Source: an uncultured Bacilli bacterium
GTDB taxonomy: Bacteria; Bacillota_I; Bacilli_A; RF39; UBA660
NCBI GenBank assembly: GCA_944358815.1
Contig: CALVRX010000008.1
Location: forward strand, 1-44,723
DNA: 44,723 nt
Direction: 5' to 3'
Below, one piece after another: positions 24,557 to 33,002 of this stretch (the first letter of the stretch is position 1; the number at the start of each line of letters is the position of its first letter). The notes beneath the pieces are model-generated. The model searched no databases, was not told the origin of the DNA, and saw only the letters and a program-made list of their open reading frames with translations. The position numbers and the translations under genes are program-made.

Positions 24557-25523
24557 ATCTTTCAACTACTATTGTTCTGGTTAATATATCTTTAATGGTT
24601 TGTTTTTTAGGGGTGACACAAGCGGCAAGACCACCTAGGGCAAATATATCTATTACTAATAAAAACTGACGAATAAATGATCTAATAAATCCTTGAATTT
24701 CACCATTATATTTGATAATTTTAATGTGCATAGCGCCTTTACCAAAAGTTGCTCCTGTTCGGCATTCAGAAAATGGAAAATAGAAAAATATAACAACTAA
24801 ACATAAAATATATCTAGCGTTGCTTAAAATATCAGTGGTAAGTGTAGCTAAATTAAATGAATTGATTAAGCCGCCAGTGGCTAAAAGACCATAACAAATT
24901 AAACCTATGATTAGAGTGTCAATAGCAAAAGCTACAAATCTTTTAACTGGGCTGGCATAAATTAATGTTGTTTCCTCAGTCATTATTAATTTATTTATCA
25001 CATAGGTATTAGCAATTTTATCGTTCAATGCTTGTTTTTTAGGTGGTACTGCTGATAAGATAAAGCCAATACCAAAGGTTAAAACGTTTAAAAGTTTAGC
25101 AATATTTCTTTTTAGGGAGACTGGAAAAGTAATAGGATTTTCATATTCATCAACTACTTGGATATTTAATATTAATTTTCCAATGCTACCACACCATGCG
25201 GTTCTTTCACAAATAGAGTTATACAATATATAAATTAGAATAAAAATGATAATAGGTATATACAAATTTTGAGCTGTAATTGGTATTAAAAATTTATCAA
25301 TTACAATTAAAATTAAGTAAGTAAAAATGGCGGTGAAGAAAATATCAAATAAACCGGCTACTAGTCTTTTGATAAATCCCGCATATTTTTCATTTTCTAA
25401 ATAATTTTCATCAGATACTTTTTGAAAAAATTTATTGATGTCATTGAAATTATAATTGCAGTATGGACAACTAGTAACATTAGAATCAACCATTCTACCA
25501 CAGTTTGGACATCCTTTTTGCAT
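24555..25523 (-). CDS. Zinc-ribbon protein with two RDD membrane domains
   Basis: A 322-residue protein. An N-terminal zinc ribbon (CPNCGRMV, SCPYCNYNF) is followed by two RDD units. The first contains YAGFIKRLVAGLFDIFFTAI and the second SPVKRFVAFAIDTLIIGL, each with a later GSIGKLILNIQVVD or ATFGKGAMHIKIIK motif. RDD proteins are small membrane proteins with several proposed roles (some are Na+/H+ antiporters); the function here is unknown. The ATG at 25523 has GGGGAG 8 bases upstream; the GTG at 25532 overlaps that site. It is monocistronic between terminators. Confidence 0.85.
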   Translation of the reverse strand: MQKGCPNCGRMVDSNVTSCPYCNYNFNDINKFFQKVSDENYLENEKYAGFIKRLVAGLFDIFFTAIFTYLILIVIDKFLIPITAQNLYIPIIIFILIYILYNSICERTAWCGSIGKLILNIQVVDEYENPITFPVSLKRNIAKLLNVLTFGIGFILSAVPPKKQALNDKIANTYVINKLIMTEETTLIYASPVKRFVAFAIDTLIIGLICYGLLATGGLINSFNLATLTTDILSNARYILCLVVIFFYFPFSECRTGATFGKGAMHIKIIKYNGEIQGFIRSFIRQFLLVIDIFALGGLAACVTPKKQTIKDILTRTIVVER

Positions 25524-25571
25524 ACATGTCACTCCCCTTTATTATGATTATATCATAGTAAGGATAAAAAG

Positions 25572-25591
25572 AAAAACACCTTTTGGTGTTT
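25572..25591 (-). terminator. Intrinsic terminator of the first lysozyme-like gene
   Basis: On the minus strand AAACACC / GGTGTTT with loop AAAA is followed by TTC and T5. It overlaps the stop codon. Confidence 0.8.
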
Positions 25592-26291
25592 AAGCAGCTT
25601 TTATTTTACTTATATAGTGATTTACTTTAGTAGCCCAGCTAGTACTAGCGGCATACTTTTTATTCATTTTTTCAGGAGTATTTAAACCTTGATCATAGTA
25701 ATTTTCTTTTAAATTAATCATAAAGGCATAAATTCCTTCATCTAGAGAATTAAATCGTTTATAAGATGTGCCATTACAACTTGGACCACCTTTCATGCCA
25801 CCAACATTGTAACATTCTCTGACTTGTTTACTACAAGTTCCATTGCAACCAGTTTCGTGAAGGACAATAGCGACAGCTAAATAAGGGTCAATGCCCATTT
25901 CAACAGCATATTTGGCAAAACTTTTGCCAGTGCCAGCTAATGTCGAATGCAATGAACGATCAAGTTTGGCAGTTAATTCAGTTAAAGTTAATCCATCGAA
26001 AACTACTGGTTCAGCAGGTTGTTCCTGAACGACTGGTTCAGCAGGAGCAGGCGCTGGTGCTGGTTTTGGAGTTTCTACTGGTGCTGGTGGAGTTACTTGA
26101 ACTGGCGTTCCTGATTCATCTGGTTCTGGAGTGGCAATGGCAACTTCATTTTTAGAAATGTTAGATTCTGTTTTTGTGGTTGTTTCAGTTTCAAGTTTTT
26201 TAGTCTGTTCAGTAGTTGTTAAACGTGGTATAGCAATAGACATTAATACACCAAATATTACTACAAAAGTTACTTTTAATGTCGAATTCAT
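25590..26291 (-). CDS. Secreted or membrane-tethered lysozyme/glucosaminidase-like protein 1
   Basis: A 233-residue exported protein with an N-terminal hydrophobic segment (residues 5-22), a long Pro/Ala/Glu/Thr-rich stalk (about 25-98) and a C-terminal domain (100-233). That domain has DPYLAVAIVLHETGC, YNVGGMKG, FNSLDEGIYAFMINL and KYAASTSWATKV, typical of glucosaminidase or lytic-transglycosylase-like folds; Glu146 is the likely catalytic acid. Four cysteines (149, 153, 160, 172) surround the active site. It is paralogous to the gene at 26419-27225 and has a matching promoter. The start has TAGGAGAG upstream. Confidence 0.85.
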   Translation of the reverse strand: MNSTLKVTFVVIFGVLMSIAIPRLTTTEQTKKLETETTTKTESNISKNEVAIATPEPDESGTPVQVTPPAPVETPKPAPAPAPAEPVVQEQPAEPVVFDGLTLTELTAKLDRSLHSTLAGTGKSFAKYAVEMGIDPYLAVAIVLHETGCNGTCSKQVRECYNVGGMKGGPSCNGTSYKRFNSLDEGIYAFMINLKENYYDQGLNTPEKMNKKYAASTSWATKVNHYISKIKAA

Positions 26292-26319
26292 TTACATCTC
26301 TCCTACTATTCTATTGTTT

Positions 26320-26348
26320 ATTTTATCATAATAAATTTTTAGCGTCAA
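26320..26348 (-). promoter_or_regulatory. Promoter of lysozyme-like gene 1
   Basis: On the minus strand -35 TTGACG (26348-26343) and -10 TAAAAT (26325-26320) are 17 bases apart. The upstream block CGACA-N11-ATTTGACGC is nearly repeated at the second gene. Confidence 0.75.
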
Positions 26349-26397
26349 ATTTGTGTACAATTGTCGTTTTCTTTGTAATTAAAGGTTGACTTGGTCA

Positions 26398-26431
26398 AAA
26401 ATAAAAGAAGCAAAAAAATTAATTTGCTTCT
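26398..26431 (-). terminator. Intrinsic terminator of lysozyme-like gene 2
   Basis: On the minus strand AGAAGCAAA / TTTGCTTCT with an 8-base loop is followed by TTTATTTTT. It overlaps the 3' end of the gene. Confidence 0.82.
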
Positions 26432-27225
26432 ATTTCATTCATGTAGGTACGAATTTTAGATGGCCAGGTAGTACTAGCGGCATATTTTGGTCCAATAGTT
26501 TCTGGTGTAGTTAATCCTTGAGCATAATAATTTTTATATAAATTATTCATGAATGCTCTGATACCTTCATCTAAACTAGAAAAGGATTTATAAGAGCCAC
26601 CATTACATCCTGGAGATCCTTTCATTCCACCAACATTATTACATTGTTTTAGAAGAGTTGAACAGTTCCATTTACAACCTGTTTCATGTAGTACTATAGC
26701 AACAGCTAAATAAGGATCAATGCCTAATTCTACTGAATATTTAGCAAAACTTGCTCCTTGACCTGATAAGGTCGAATTTAGTGAACGATTTAATTTAGCT
26801 ACTAACTCATCATAAGTTATACTGGTTCCTGACTTCGCAGTGACTTGTTTAGCTGCTTCATCTGCTTTAAGTTTAGCTTCAGCTTGTCTACGTTCCTCTT
26901 CTTTTTGTTTTTCTAATTCTAATGCTCTTTTTCGAGCTAGTTTTATTTGTCTTAATTCTTCGACATCAATTTCAATTTTTAGCGAATCTACGTCTTTGGT
27001 TAATTCACTATTAATTGGTTTTATTTCTAACTTGTTTAAATTCAAAGGTGTTTTTGTACGTTCATTCATGTTTAATTTATCTTGCATAAGTGTATTGGTC
27101 ATGAATGATTCGCGGATTTGCTTAAGGCTTTGAGCCCTAGCAACAGTAGGATGCCATAGGGCAGATACTACTGTTAAAATGATTATGGCCATAATATTGG
27201 CCTTAATCGATTGGTTTGTTTCCAT
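26419..27225 (-). CDS. Secreted lysozyme/glucosaminidase-like protein 2
   Basis: A 268-residue protein with a signal peptide likely cleaved after VARA (residue 31). A charged coiled-coil-like segment follows (LRQIKLARKRALELEKQKEE), then the same C-terminal catalytic domain as its neighbour: DPYLAVAIVLHETGC, NNVGGMKG, FSSLDEGIRAFMNNL and KYAASTTWPSKI. The four cysteines keep the same spacing. The linker differs wholly from paralogue 1, so the catalytic domain was duplicated and given a different carrier. The ATG at 27225 follows AGGAGAGGG; a GTG at 27231 is the alternative. Confidence 0.85.
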   Translation of the reverse strand: METNQSIKANIMAIIILTVVSALWHPTVARAQSLKQIRESFMTNTLMQDKLNMNERTKTPLNLNKLEIKPINSELTKDVDSLKIEIDVEELRQIKLARKRALELEKQKEEERRQAEAKLKADEAAKQVTAKSGTSITYDELVAKLNRSLNSTLSGQGASFAKYSVELGIDPYLAVAIVLHETGCKWNCSTLLKQCNNVGGMKGSPGCNGGSYKSFSSLDEGIRAFMNNLYKNYYAQGLTTPETIGPKYAASTTWPSKIRTYMNEIEAN

Positions 27226-27268
27226 TTTCACCCTCTCCTGTTAATTGCAAAATCAGAAAACGGACTTT

Positions 27269-27297
27269 ATTCTAGCATATTTTATTATTTGCGTCAA
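27269..27297 (-). promoter_or_regulatory. Promoter of lysozyme-like gene 2
   Basis: On the minus strand -35 TTGACG (27297-27292) and -10 TAGAAT (27274-27269) are 17 bases apart. The upstream block CGACA-N12-ATTTGACGC mirrors that of gene 1. Confidence 0.75.
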
Positions 27298-27328
27298 ATT
27301 CAGCCAAAATATGTCGAACTATATTAAT

Positions 27329-27365
27329 GAGGTTTGCCCTTATTTTATAAGGATATAGTCCCCTC
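27329..27365. repeat. Nested hairpin between lysozyme-like gene 2 and tRNA-Pro
   Basis: GAGG (27329-27332) pairs with CCTC (27362-27365), and inside lies CCTTA-TTTTA-TAAGG. It sits upstream of the gene 2 promoter and downstream of the tRNA terminator; its function is unknown. Confidence 0.35.
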
Positions 27366-27401
27366 ACTATTATTATATGGTTATGATTGAAATTTTTATT
27401 C

Positions 27402-27430
27402 AAAAAAAAACTATAATTTTTGATTATAGT
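27402..27430 (-). terminator. Intrinsic terminator of tRNA-Pro
   Basis: On the minus strand ACTATAAT / ATTATAGT (8 bp, 5-base loop) is followed by T8-9, 11 bases after the tRNA CCA end. Confidence 0.85.
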
Positions 27431-27440
27431 GATTTTCTTA

Positions 27441-27517
27441 TGGTCGGGAAGACAAGATTTGAACTTGCGGTCTCTACGTCCCGAACGTAGCGCTTTACCA
27501 AGCTAAGCTACTTCCCG
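27441..27517 (-). tRNA. tRNA-Pro(CGG)
   Basis: The reverse strand starts CGGGAAGTAGCTTAGCTTGG and ends CTTCCCGACCA with encoded CCA. The anticodon stem CTACG/CGTAG encloses loop TTCGGGA, giving anticodon CGG (Pro, codon CCG). It lies 11 bases downstream of the sortase gene on the same strand and ends in its own terminator, so it may be cotranscribed with the sortase. Confidence 0.93.
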
Positions 27518-27528
27518 AGAAAGGAAGG

Positions 27529-28161
27529 TTATTTAATACTTTGAAGATAGGCTATATAGATTGTTTGTTTGGTATTATCATTTTTAGTACAAGTAATCAT
27601 AGTTAAGGTTTGCCTATTAGTATCGCGGTAAATAGTAACGCTTCCATCTTTAGTTTCATTATAAATATTGTCAATTTTATAAGTATATAAATGTCCTTTA
27701 TATTCAATTTTGGCAATATCACCTTTACTCAATTTATAAAGATTTTTAAAATAAGCTATATGTGTAGTTCCTGAGTGAGCAACCAATATAACATTTCCAT
27801 TTTTTTCATCTGGATAGTTTGATGGTGATAAGAAGGTTAAGTTTTTACTGACATTATTGTCTTTATAGTTTTTATCATAAAATCCTTGTTGCAGGTTAAT
27901 TTTATCAATAGTTAAAATGCCTAAATATCCGTTTGGATTAGGTGTAGGGACATATTCTTCTTGCGGAGTTTCTGGTGCTTCGATGTTTTGTGGGGTATTA
28001 TCTTGTTTTTGATTGTCAATTTCACTATAAAGGGATATACTAACTTTTTGATAGGCTTTTTCTTTTTTTCCTTTTAAATAATCGGCTGAGATTAGTAACA
28101 ATCCACCTATAATAGCTATAAAGGCAATAATAACAATGGTTCTATTACTTAATTTAGACAT
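27529..28161 (-). CDS. Sortase family transpeptidase with atypical active site
   Basis: A 210-residue protein with an N-terminal membrane anchor (residues 8-28), a Gln/Pro/Glu linker and a sortase barrel from about residue 75. The catalytic His129 is in VAHSGT and Cys191 in TMITCTKND. The arginine normally found after the cysteine on the next strand (EKRKIFVA in SrtA) is replaced by Gln199 in TKQTIYIA. Sortases attach proteins to the cell wall or polymerise pili; no LPxTG-type substrate is encoded in this window. Ribosome site AAAGGA precedes the ATG. Confidence 0.88.
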   Translation of the reverse strand: MSKLSNRTIVIIAFIAIIGGLLLISADYLKGKKEKAYQKVSISLYSEIDNQKQDNTPQNIEAPETPQEEYVPTPNPNGYLGILTIDKINLQQGFYDKNYKDNNVSKNLTFLSPSNYPDEKNGNVILVAHSGTTHIAYFKNLYKLSKGDIAKIEYKGHLYTYKIDNIYNETKDGSVTIYRDTNRQTLTMITCTKNDNTKQTIYIAYLQSIK

Positions 28162-28242
28162 AATATATTCCTTTCTGGTTTTTGACTAATAAAAGTATAA
28201 CATGGTTATACATAAAAGTAAAATAGACTTTTTTAGAGGATT

Positions 28243-29313
28243 TTATTTTAAAAAGTTTTTATATATTTTTTTGTTTTTAAGATAACTATTATCGTTTGGC
28301 ATTATTTTACCTGCCTTTTCATTAGTGTCAAATGCTTTTTGATATTCTTTCAAGTAGTAGTAGCATACACCTAAATCTAAATATGTTAGATATTTTTCAT
28401 ATTCTGGGTTATTAGAATCATCTTTGGTATGAGCAGCAAGTTCTAACCAATAAACTCCTTGTTGATATTTATTTTGTCTTCGAAAAAAATCACCTATTTT
28501 ATAAAGGCATGTAACTGTTGGCATTTGATTTTTTAAGATTAAAAATAAGGTATCTAATTCTTTAGAATCATTATTCAGAGCTTTATAACATTCCGATAGT
28601 TTTATTAAAGCCATATATAGATAGTGCTGATTCATTGTATAATTTTCAATTGTTTTTTTGACGAATTGTTCAAATTTATCAACTGCTTCTGAATATCTTT
28701 TCATATGATGCAGTTCACTAGCATAACAATATTCTTCTCTTAATGAAAATTTATGACCATTTTTAACCATTTGTTCAAAAATACGTATATTTCTATCTGG
28801 TTCATTTATAGTTATTTTATTATGAATAATCGTAATATCCGTTTGCACTATTTTACCCGTTGGCTGAATAAACTCATGGATTGGACTTTCCCATTTATAT
28901 TTATTGGCTCTTTTTAAAAGTCGATAATTTCTTTGAATATATGTAGGTTTACCATTACTATCACGACTATAGATATATATCATAGTATACATATCTACAG
29001 TTCCATCCAATGATTCTTTTAGCTTTTTAAATTTATTATGTTCTTCTTTTGGTAAATAGTCATCAGCATCTAACCACATAATATAATCTTTTGTAGCTTT
29101 AGAAAAAGAGAAATTTCTGGCTTTAGAAAAATCATCAACCCATTTAAAATCATAGATTTTATTTGTGTATTTTTTAGCTATTTCTTTAGTTTTATCAGTA
29201 GAACCAGTATCTACAATAATTATTTCATCAACTAGGTTTTTGATGCTATTTAGGCAAGTGTCTAAGGTTTTTTCTTCATTTTTAACTATCATGCAGAGGG
29301 AAATTGTTTTCAT
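28243..29313 (-). CDS. Family 2 glycosyltransferase with TPR-like C-terminus
   Basis: A 356-residue protein. The N-terminal GT-A domain (1-220) shows SLCMIVKNEEKTLDTCLNSI, DEIIIVDTGSTDKT and the metal-binding MWLDADD; the C-terminal part (about 225-356) consists of helical TPR-like repeats (YLDLGVCYYYLKEYQKAFDT). This architecture occurs in enzymes that glycosylate proteins or peptides or build surface polymers. The acceptor is unknown. The ribosome site is GGTGA, 5 bases before the ATG. It is divergent from clpB. Confidence 0.88.
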   Translation of the reverse strand: MKTISLCMIVKNEEKTLDTCLNSIKNLVDEIIIVDTGSTDKTKEIAKKYTNKIYDFKWVDDFSKARNFSFSKATKDYIMWLDADDYLPKEEHNKFKKLKESLDGTVDMYTMIYIYSRDSNGKPTYIQRNYRLLKRANKYKWESPIHEFIQPTGKIVQTDITIIHNKITINEPDRNIRIFEQMVKNGHKFSLREEYCYASELHHMKRYSEAVDKFEQFVKKTIENYTMNQHYLYMALIKLSECYKALNNDSKELDTLFLILKNQMPTVTCLYKIGDFFRRQNKYQQGVYWLELAAHTKDDSNNPEYEKYLTYLDLGVCYYYLKEYQKAFDTNEKAGKIMPNDNSYLKNKKIYKNFLK

Positions 29314-29374
29314 TTATATCACCGCTTTTATTTTAACAGTTTATATGTTGTTTGACAATATATTTTTAAAAAAA

Positions 29375-29401
29375 TTAGCACTCTCTATTGACAAGTGCTA
29401 A
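29375..29401 (+). promoter_or_regulatory. CIRCE operator (HrcA site) before clpB
   Basis: TTAGCACTC-N9-AAGTGCTAA differs from the consensus CIRCE (TTAGCACTC-N9-GAGTGCTAA) at one base of the right arm. The -35 box TTGACA lies inside it, so HrcA binding should block RNA polymerase. Confidence 0.92.
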
Positions 29402-29416
29402 TGGCAGTGATATAGT
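29388..29416 (+). promoter_or_regulatory. clpB promoter
   Basis: A perfect -35 TTGACA (29388-29393) and -10 TATAGT (29411-29416) are spaced by 17 bases, giving a leader of about 45 bases before the clpB ATG. Confidence 0.85.
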
Positions 29417-29468
29417 TATAATGTAGCCTTGTAAAAGGTTAAAATTTAAATGAAAAGGAGGCACGAAC

Positions 29469-31580
29469 ATGAACGAACAACAAGCCTATCAAGAAGGTTT
29501 ACAAAATGTTTTAGAAAAATATGGTCGTGATATTACGGCGGCTGTTAAAGACGGTAAAGTCGATCCAGTTATTGGTCGTGATGATGAGATTCGTAGTATT
29601 ACCCGTATTTTGTCACGTAAAACTAAAAATAATCCGGTTTTAATCGGAGAACCTGGTGTTGGTAAAACAGCGATTGTTGAAGGTTTAGCCCAACGTATTG
29701 TTAAAGGTGATGTTCCAAATAGTTTAAGAGATAAACGTATTTGGGAACTTGATATGGGGTCTTTGATCGCTGGTGCGAAGTATCGTGGTGAGTTTGAAGA
29801 TAGATTAAAAGCAGTTTTAAAAGAAGTGAAGGACTCTGACGGTGAGATTATTATGTTTATCGATGAGATACATATGATAGTTGGTGCTGGTGCTTTAGAG
29901 GGAGCAATGGATGCCGGAAATATGCTTAAGCCAATGCTTGCACGAGGTGAGATACACTGTATTGGAGCAACCACTTTAAATGAGTACCGTAAATATATTG
30001 AAAAAGATGGAGCGCTTGAAAGACGTTTTCAAAAAGTGTTAGTATCTGAACCTACAGTACTAGATACGATTACAATTCTACGTGGTTTAAAGTCACGTTT
30101 TGAGGTATATCACGGTGTTACAATTAAAGATAGAGCTTTAGTTGCAGCAGCTACTTTATCTGACAGATATATTACTGACAGATTTTTACCGGATAAGGCA
30201 ATTGATTTGGTTGATGAAGCGTGTGCAACTATTAAAGTGCAGCTTGAGTCAGTTCCAACTTCACTTGATACATTAACCCGTAAGATTATGCAGCTTGAGG
30301 TAGAAAAACAGGCACTCAAAAAAGAAAAAGATGAATTTTCTAAAAATCGAATTAAAGAAATTGATGAAAAATTAACTGGTTTAAAAGCTAAAGAAAAGGA
30401 TTTAAGAGAGGCATGGGAACATGAAAAAGAAATTAATGCTTCAATAAATCGTAAAAAAGAGGAAATTGAAAAGGCTAACCATGATTTGGAATATGCCGAG
30501 TCTAAGTATGATTTAGAATCAGCGGCTAGACTTCGTCATGGGGTTATTCCAGCTTTAGAAAAAGAACTTGCTGAACTTAAGAAAAATAATAAAAATTCGA
30601 TTTTAAGTGATGTAGTTGATGATGAATCAATTGCGGCGATTATTTCTAAGTGGACTAATATTCCAATTAGTAAGCTAGTTGGTACAGAACGAGATAAGTT
30701 ACTTCATTTGGAAGATAATTTAAAGAAAAGAGTTAAAGGTCAAGATAAAGCATTACATTTAGTGAGTGAGGCGATTATTAGAGCACGAGCCGGTATTAAA
30801 GATCCAAATAGACCTATTGGTTCATTTATCTTTTTAGGTCCAACTGGTGTTGGTAAGACTGAGGTAGCTAAGGCACTAGCGTATGAGCTTTTTGACGATG
30901 AAAGACATATGGTTCGAATTGATATGAGTGAGTATATGGAGCCACATTCAGTTGCAAGACTAATTGGTTCACCTCCAGGATATGTCGGATATGATGATGG
31001 CGGACAGCTTACCGAGGCAGTTAGAAGGAATCCATATAGTATTGTACTATTTGATGAAATTGAGAAAGCGCACAAGGATGTATTTAATATTTTACTTCAA
31101 ATATTAGATGATGGTAGAATTACTGATTCTCAAGGTAGAACAGTTGATTTTAAAAATACTATAATTATTATGACTTCTAATTTGGGTAGTGATTATATAT
31201 TAGAGGGTCATAAAGATAGTGAGGATATGGTTATGGCTGAGCTTAGAAGAACATTTAAACCTGAGTTTATTAACCGTATCGATGAAATTATTGTATTTAA
31301 TTCACTTTCTAAAGAAGTAGTTCATGAGATTTTAGATAAAATTATTGGTGAAATTGAATATAGATTACGCGATAAAAAATTAACACTTAATGTAACAAAT
31401 AAGGCTAAAGAATTCATTATTGATAATTCTTATGATGAAAAATATGGAGCACGACCTATTAAAAGATATGTAAGCAGAAATATTGAGACTTTGATTGCCA
31501 GAGCTATTATTAATGAAGAGGTTAAATTTAATTCTGTAGTAACAATAGATGTGAAAGATGGAAAATTCATAATAAAATAA
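29469..31580 (+). CDS. clpB: ClpB-type AAA+ disaggregase lacking the N-domain
   Basis: A 703-residue Hsp100 ATPase. It opens directly at the segment before the first ATPase ring ([25 protein letters not shown]), so the roughly 150-residue N-domain of ClpB/ClpC is absent. Walker A1 is GEPGVGKT (60-67) and A2 is GPTGVGKT near residue 460. A complete ClpB-type coiled-coil middle domain ([19 protein letters not shown] to [11 protein letters not shown]) is present and no ClpP-binding loop is seen, which supports a DnaK-partnered disaggregase rather than a protease subunit. AAGGAGG lies 7 bases before the ATG. The CIRCE site indicates HrcA heat-shock control. Confidence 0.94.
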   Translation: MNEQQAYQEGLQNVLEKYGRDITAAVKDGKVDPVIGRDDEIRSITRILSRKTKNNPVLIGEPGVGKTAIVEGLAQRIVKGDVPNSLRDKRIWELDMGSLIAGAKYRGEFEDRLKAVLKEVKDSDGEIIMFIDEIHMIVGAGALEGAMDAGNMLKPMLARGEIHCIGATTLNEYRKYIEKDGALERRFQKVLVSEPTVLDTITILRGLKSRFEVYHGVTIKDRALVAAATLSDRYITDRFLPDKAIDLVDEACATIKVQLESVPTSLDTLTRKIMQLEVEKQALKKEKDEFSKNRIKEIDEKLTGLKAKEKDLREAWEHEKEINASINRKKEEIEKANHDLEYAESKYDLESAARLRHGVIPALEKELAELKKNNKNSILSDVVDDESIAAIISKWTNIPISKLVGTERDKLLHLEDNLKKRVKGQDKALHLVSEAIIRARAGIKDPNRPIGSFIFLGPTGVGKTEVAKALAYELFDDERHMVRIDMSEYMEPHSVARLIGSPPGYVGYDDGGQLTEAVRRNPYSIVLFDEIEKAHKDVFNILLQILDDGRITDSQGRTVDFKNTIIIMTSNLGSDYILEGHKDSEDMVMAELRRTFKPEFINRIDEIIVFNSLSKEVVHEILDKIIGEIEYRLRDKKLTLNVTNKAKEFIIDNSYDEKYGARPIKRYVSRNIETLIARAIINEEVKFNSVVTIDVKDGKFIIK

Positions 31581-31611
31581 GGAAGCGAAAAATCGTTTCC
31601 TTATTTTTTAT
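31576..31611. terminator. Bidirectional terminator after clpB
   Basis: AATAAGGAAGCGA / TCGTTTCCTTATT (one G-U) with loop AAAA is flanked by T-rich sequence on the plus strand and overlaps the stop of the convergent gene. Confidence 0.9.
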
Positions 31612-32458
31612 ATCTTTGTGATAATACTTGTTTTTTAGCTAATACCCAATCATAGTTTTTACTGATAATTACTGAATCACAGTATGGACATTTTGATGAG
31701 TTGACGTTTTCAAGTGGTGCACCACAGTTTGGACATTTATTTTGTTTTTGACTAATTCCTTTGTTGAATGTCATGGCATAGTTATATATAACTTTTTTCT
31801 TATTTGTGCCTCTTACTACTTTATTTGTTTTATCTGTTATATAGTCATAACATTCTATTTGCATAATTACAGTTAAAGAGACAATATCTTTTTGAATGTC
31901 CATGCCAACTATATTGAAACCAAGTAAGTTAAAGTCTTTCATAATATTGGTTTGTTTTTTGACTTTTAATGTGGTTAACTGTGATTTATACATGTTAAAC
32001 ATTTCGTCAGTAACACATTTACGCATGCTTTCATAGTCAAAGTTCATCCAAGCAATTTGAATTTTTTGGTATATATCAAAGGCTTGATCTTTAAATTTAT
32101 TTTCATCAAAGTCTGGTAATAATTGTTTTAGTTTTACCGGGTCATATGGAGGAATATTACTTAGGTTAGTCTTTGGAAAATTATTGATGTTTTGCTTTTT
32201 GGCATTCATGATGATAATAGCAGTAATAATTAAAACAAAGGCTAGAGAAATTAAGGCACTTACAGGATCTACTGGTCCTGTAGATATGTATGTACCGCCA
32301 TAAGAGGAACCTCCACTCCAACTTGAGCCTGATGAAAAGCCTCCGCCGCCAGAATAGCTACCGTCAAAACCGGAATCAGCTTCTGGATGATAGATTGGTA
32401 TAAGTAAAATGAGGGCAGTTAAAAACATTAAAAATATTGTTTTGACCTTTTTATTCAT
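31601..32458 (-). CDS. Membrane protein with Tim44-like domain and C-terminal zinc ribbon
   Basis: A 285-residue protein with an N-terminal signal or anchor segment, a short Gly/Ser-rich stretch (SGGGGFSSGSSWSGGSSYGG), a second membrane segment (SALISLAFVLIITAIIIM), then a Tim44-like domain (FKDQAFDIYQKIQIAWMNFDYESMRKCVTDEMFNMY) and a zinc ribbon (CPNCGAPL, CPYCDSVI). The ATG at 32458 has AAGGAG 7 bases upstream and lies 10 bases after the preceding gene. Third gene of the SPFH cluster. B. subtilis ydjGHI has a similar mix of zinc-ribbon and SPFH proteins in an envelope-stress operon. Confidence 0.8.
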   Translation of the reverse strand: MNKKVKTIFLMFLTALILLIPIYHPEADSGFDGSYSGGGGFSSGSSWSGGSSYGGTYISTGPVDPVSALISLAFVLIITAIIIMNAKKQNINNFPKTNLSNIPPYDPVKLKQLLPDFDENKFKDQAFDIYQKIQIAWMNFDYESMRKCVTDEMFNMYKSQLTTLKVKKQTNIMKDFNLLGFNIVGMDIQKDIVSLTVIMQIECYDYITDKTNKVVRGTNKKKVIYNYAMTFNKGISQKQNKCPNCGAPLENVNSSKCPYCDSVIISKNYDWVLAKKQVLSQRYKK

Positions 32459-32468
32459 ATTTGTCTCC

Positions 32469-33002
32469 TTATCTAGTTTCAATAGAAGTTAATAGCCAAT
32501 CAGTATCTTTTAAATTGTAAATAGTTCCACAATATGGGCATTTTCCATTAGCGTTGACGTCGATAGATGCACCACACCCCGGGCACTTTCTAACTGAACC
32601 AGTTTCTTTATAATTGATTTTTTTGGTGAATGTCAAATAGTTATTTTTTTCACTTCTGACATCAGTATCACCACTTATATAATTAGCATCTTCATCCATC
32701 AAATAATCTAAGTAACGTGATAGGATATGTACCTGAATCACCATATCCGTATTTGTTACACTATAGTTTAATATATCAGTTTGTGCGACGTTTATTTCGT
32801 CATACATTTGAATGAGATGTTTATTATTTAAATCATCTATTTTTTGCTTATATTGATTATAGACTTCATCTGACAAAAAATGTTTAACGTTATCTAGTTC
32901 TTTAGTAACAATTGCCATATGAAGTTGAATGAAAACATTATCGACATAGGTTTTAAATTTACTTTCAGAAAATTCTGGATCGTATTTTAGTATTTCATTC
33001 AT
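32469..33002 (-). CDS. Soluble Tim44-like/zinc-ribbon protein
   Basis: A 177-residue protein without a membrane segment. It is paralogous to the downstream gene: a Tim44-like domain (SKFKTYVDNVFIQLHMAIVTKELDNVKHFLSDEVYNQY) and a C-terminal zinc ribbon (CPGCGASI, CPYCGTIY, DWLLTSIETR). Its ATG overlaps the SPFH stop by one base (TAATG), so translation is coupled. It probably works with the SPFH protein at the membrane; the exact role is unknown. Confidence 0.8.
   Translation of the reverse strand: MNEILKYDPEFSESKFKTYVDNVFIQLHMAIVTKELDNVKHFLSDEVYNQYKQKIDDLNNKHLIQMYDEINVAQTDILNYSVTNTDMVIQVHILSRYLDYLMDEDANYISGDTDVRSEKNNYLTFTKKINYKETGSVRKCPGCGASIDVNANGKCPYCGTIYNLKDTDWLLTSIETR

Noticed and set aside
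27441-27517. tRNA-Pro as an attachment site of an integrated element
   Set aside because: No integrase gene and no direct repeat of the tRNA 3' end was found in the window.
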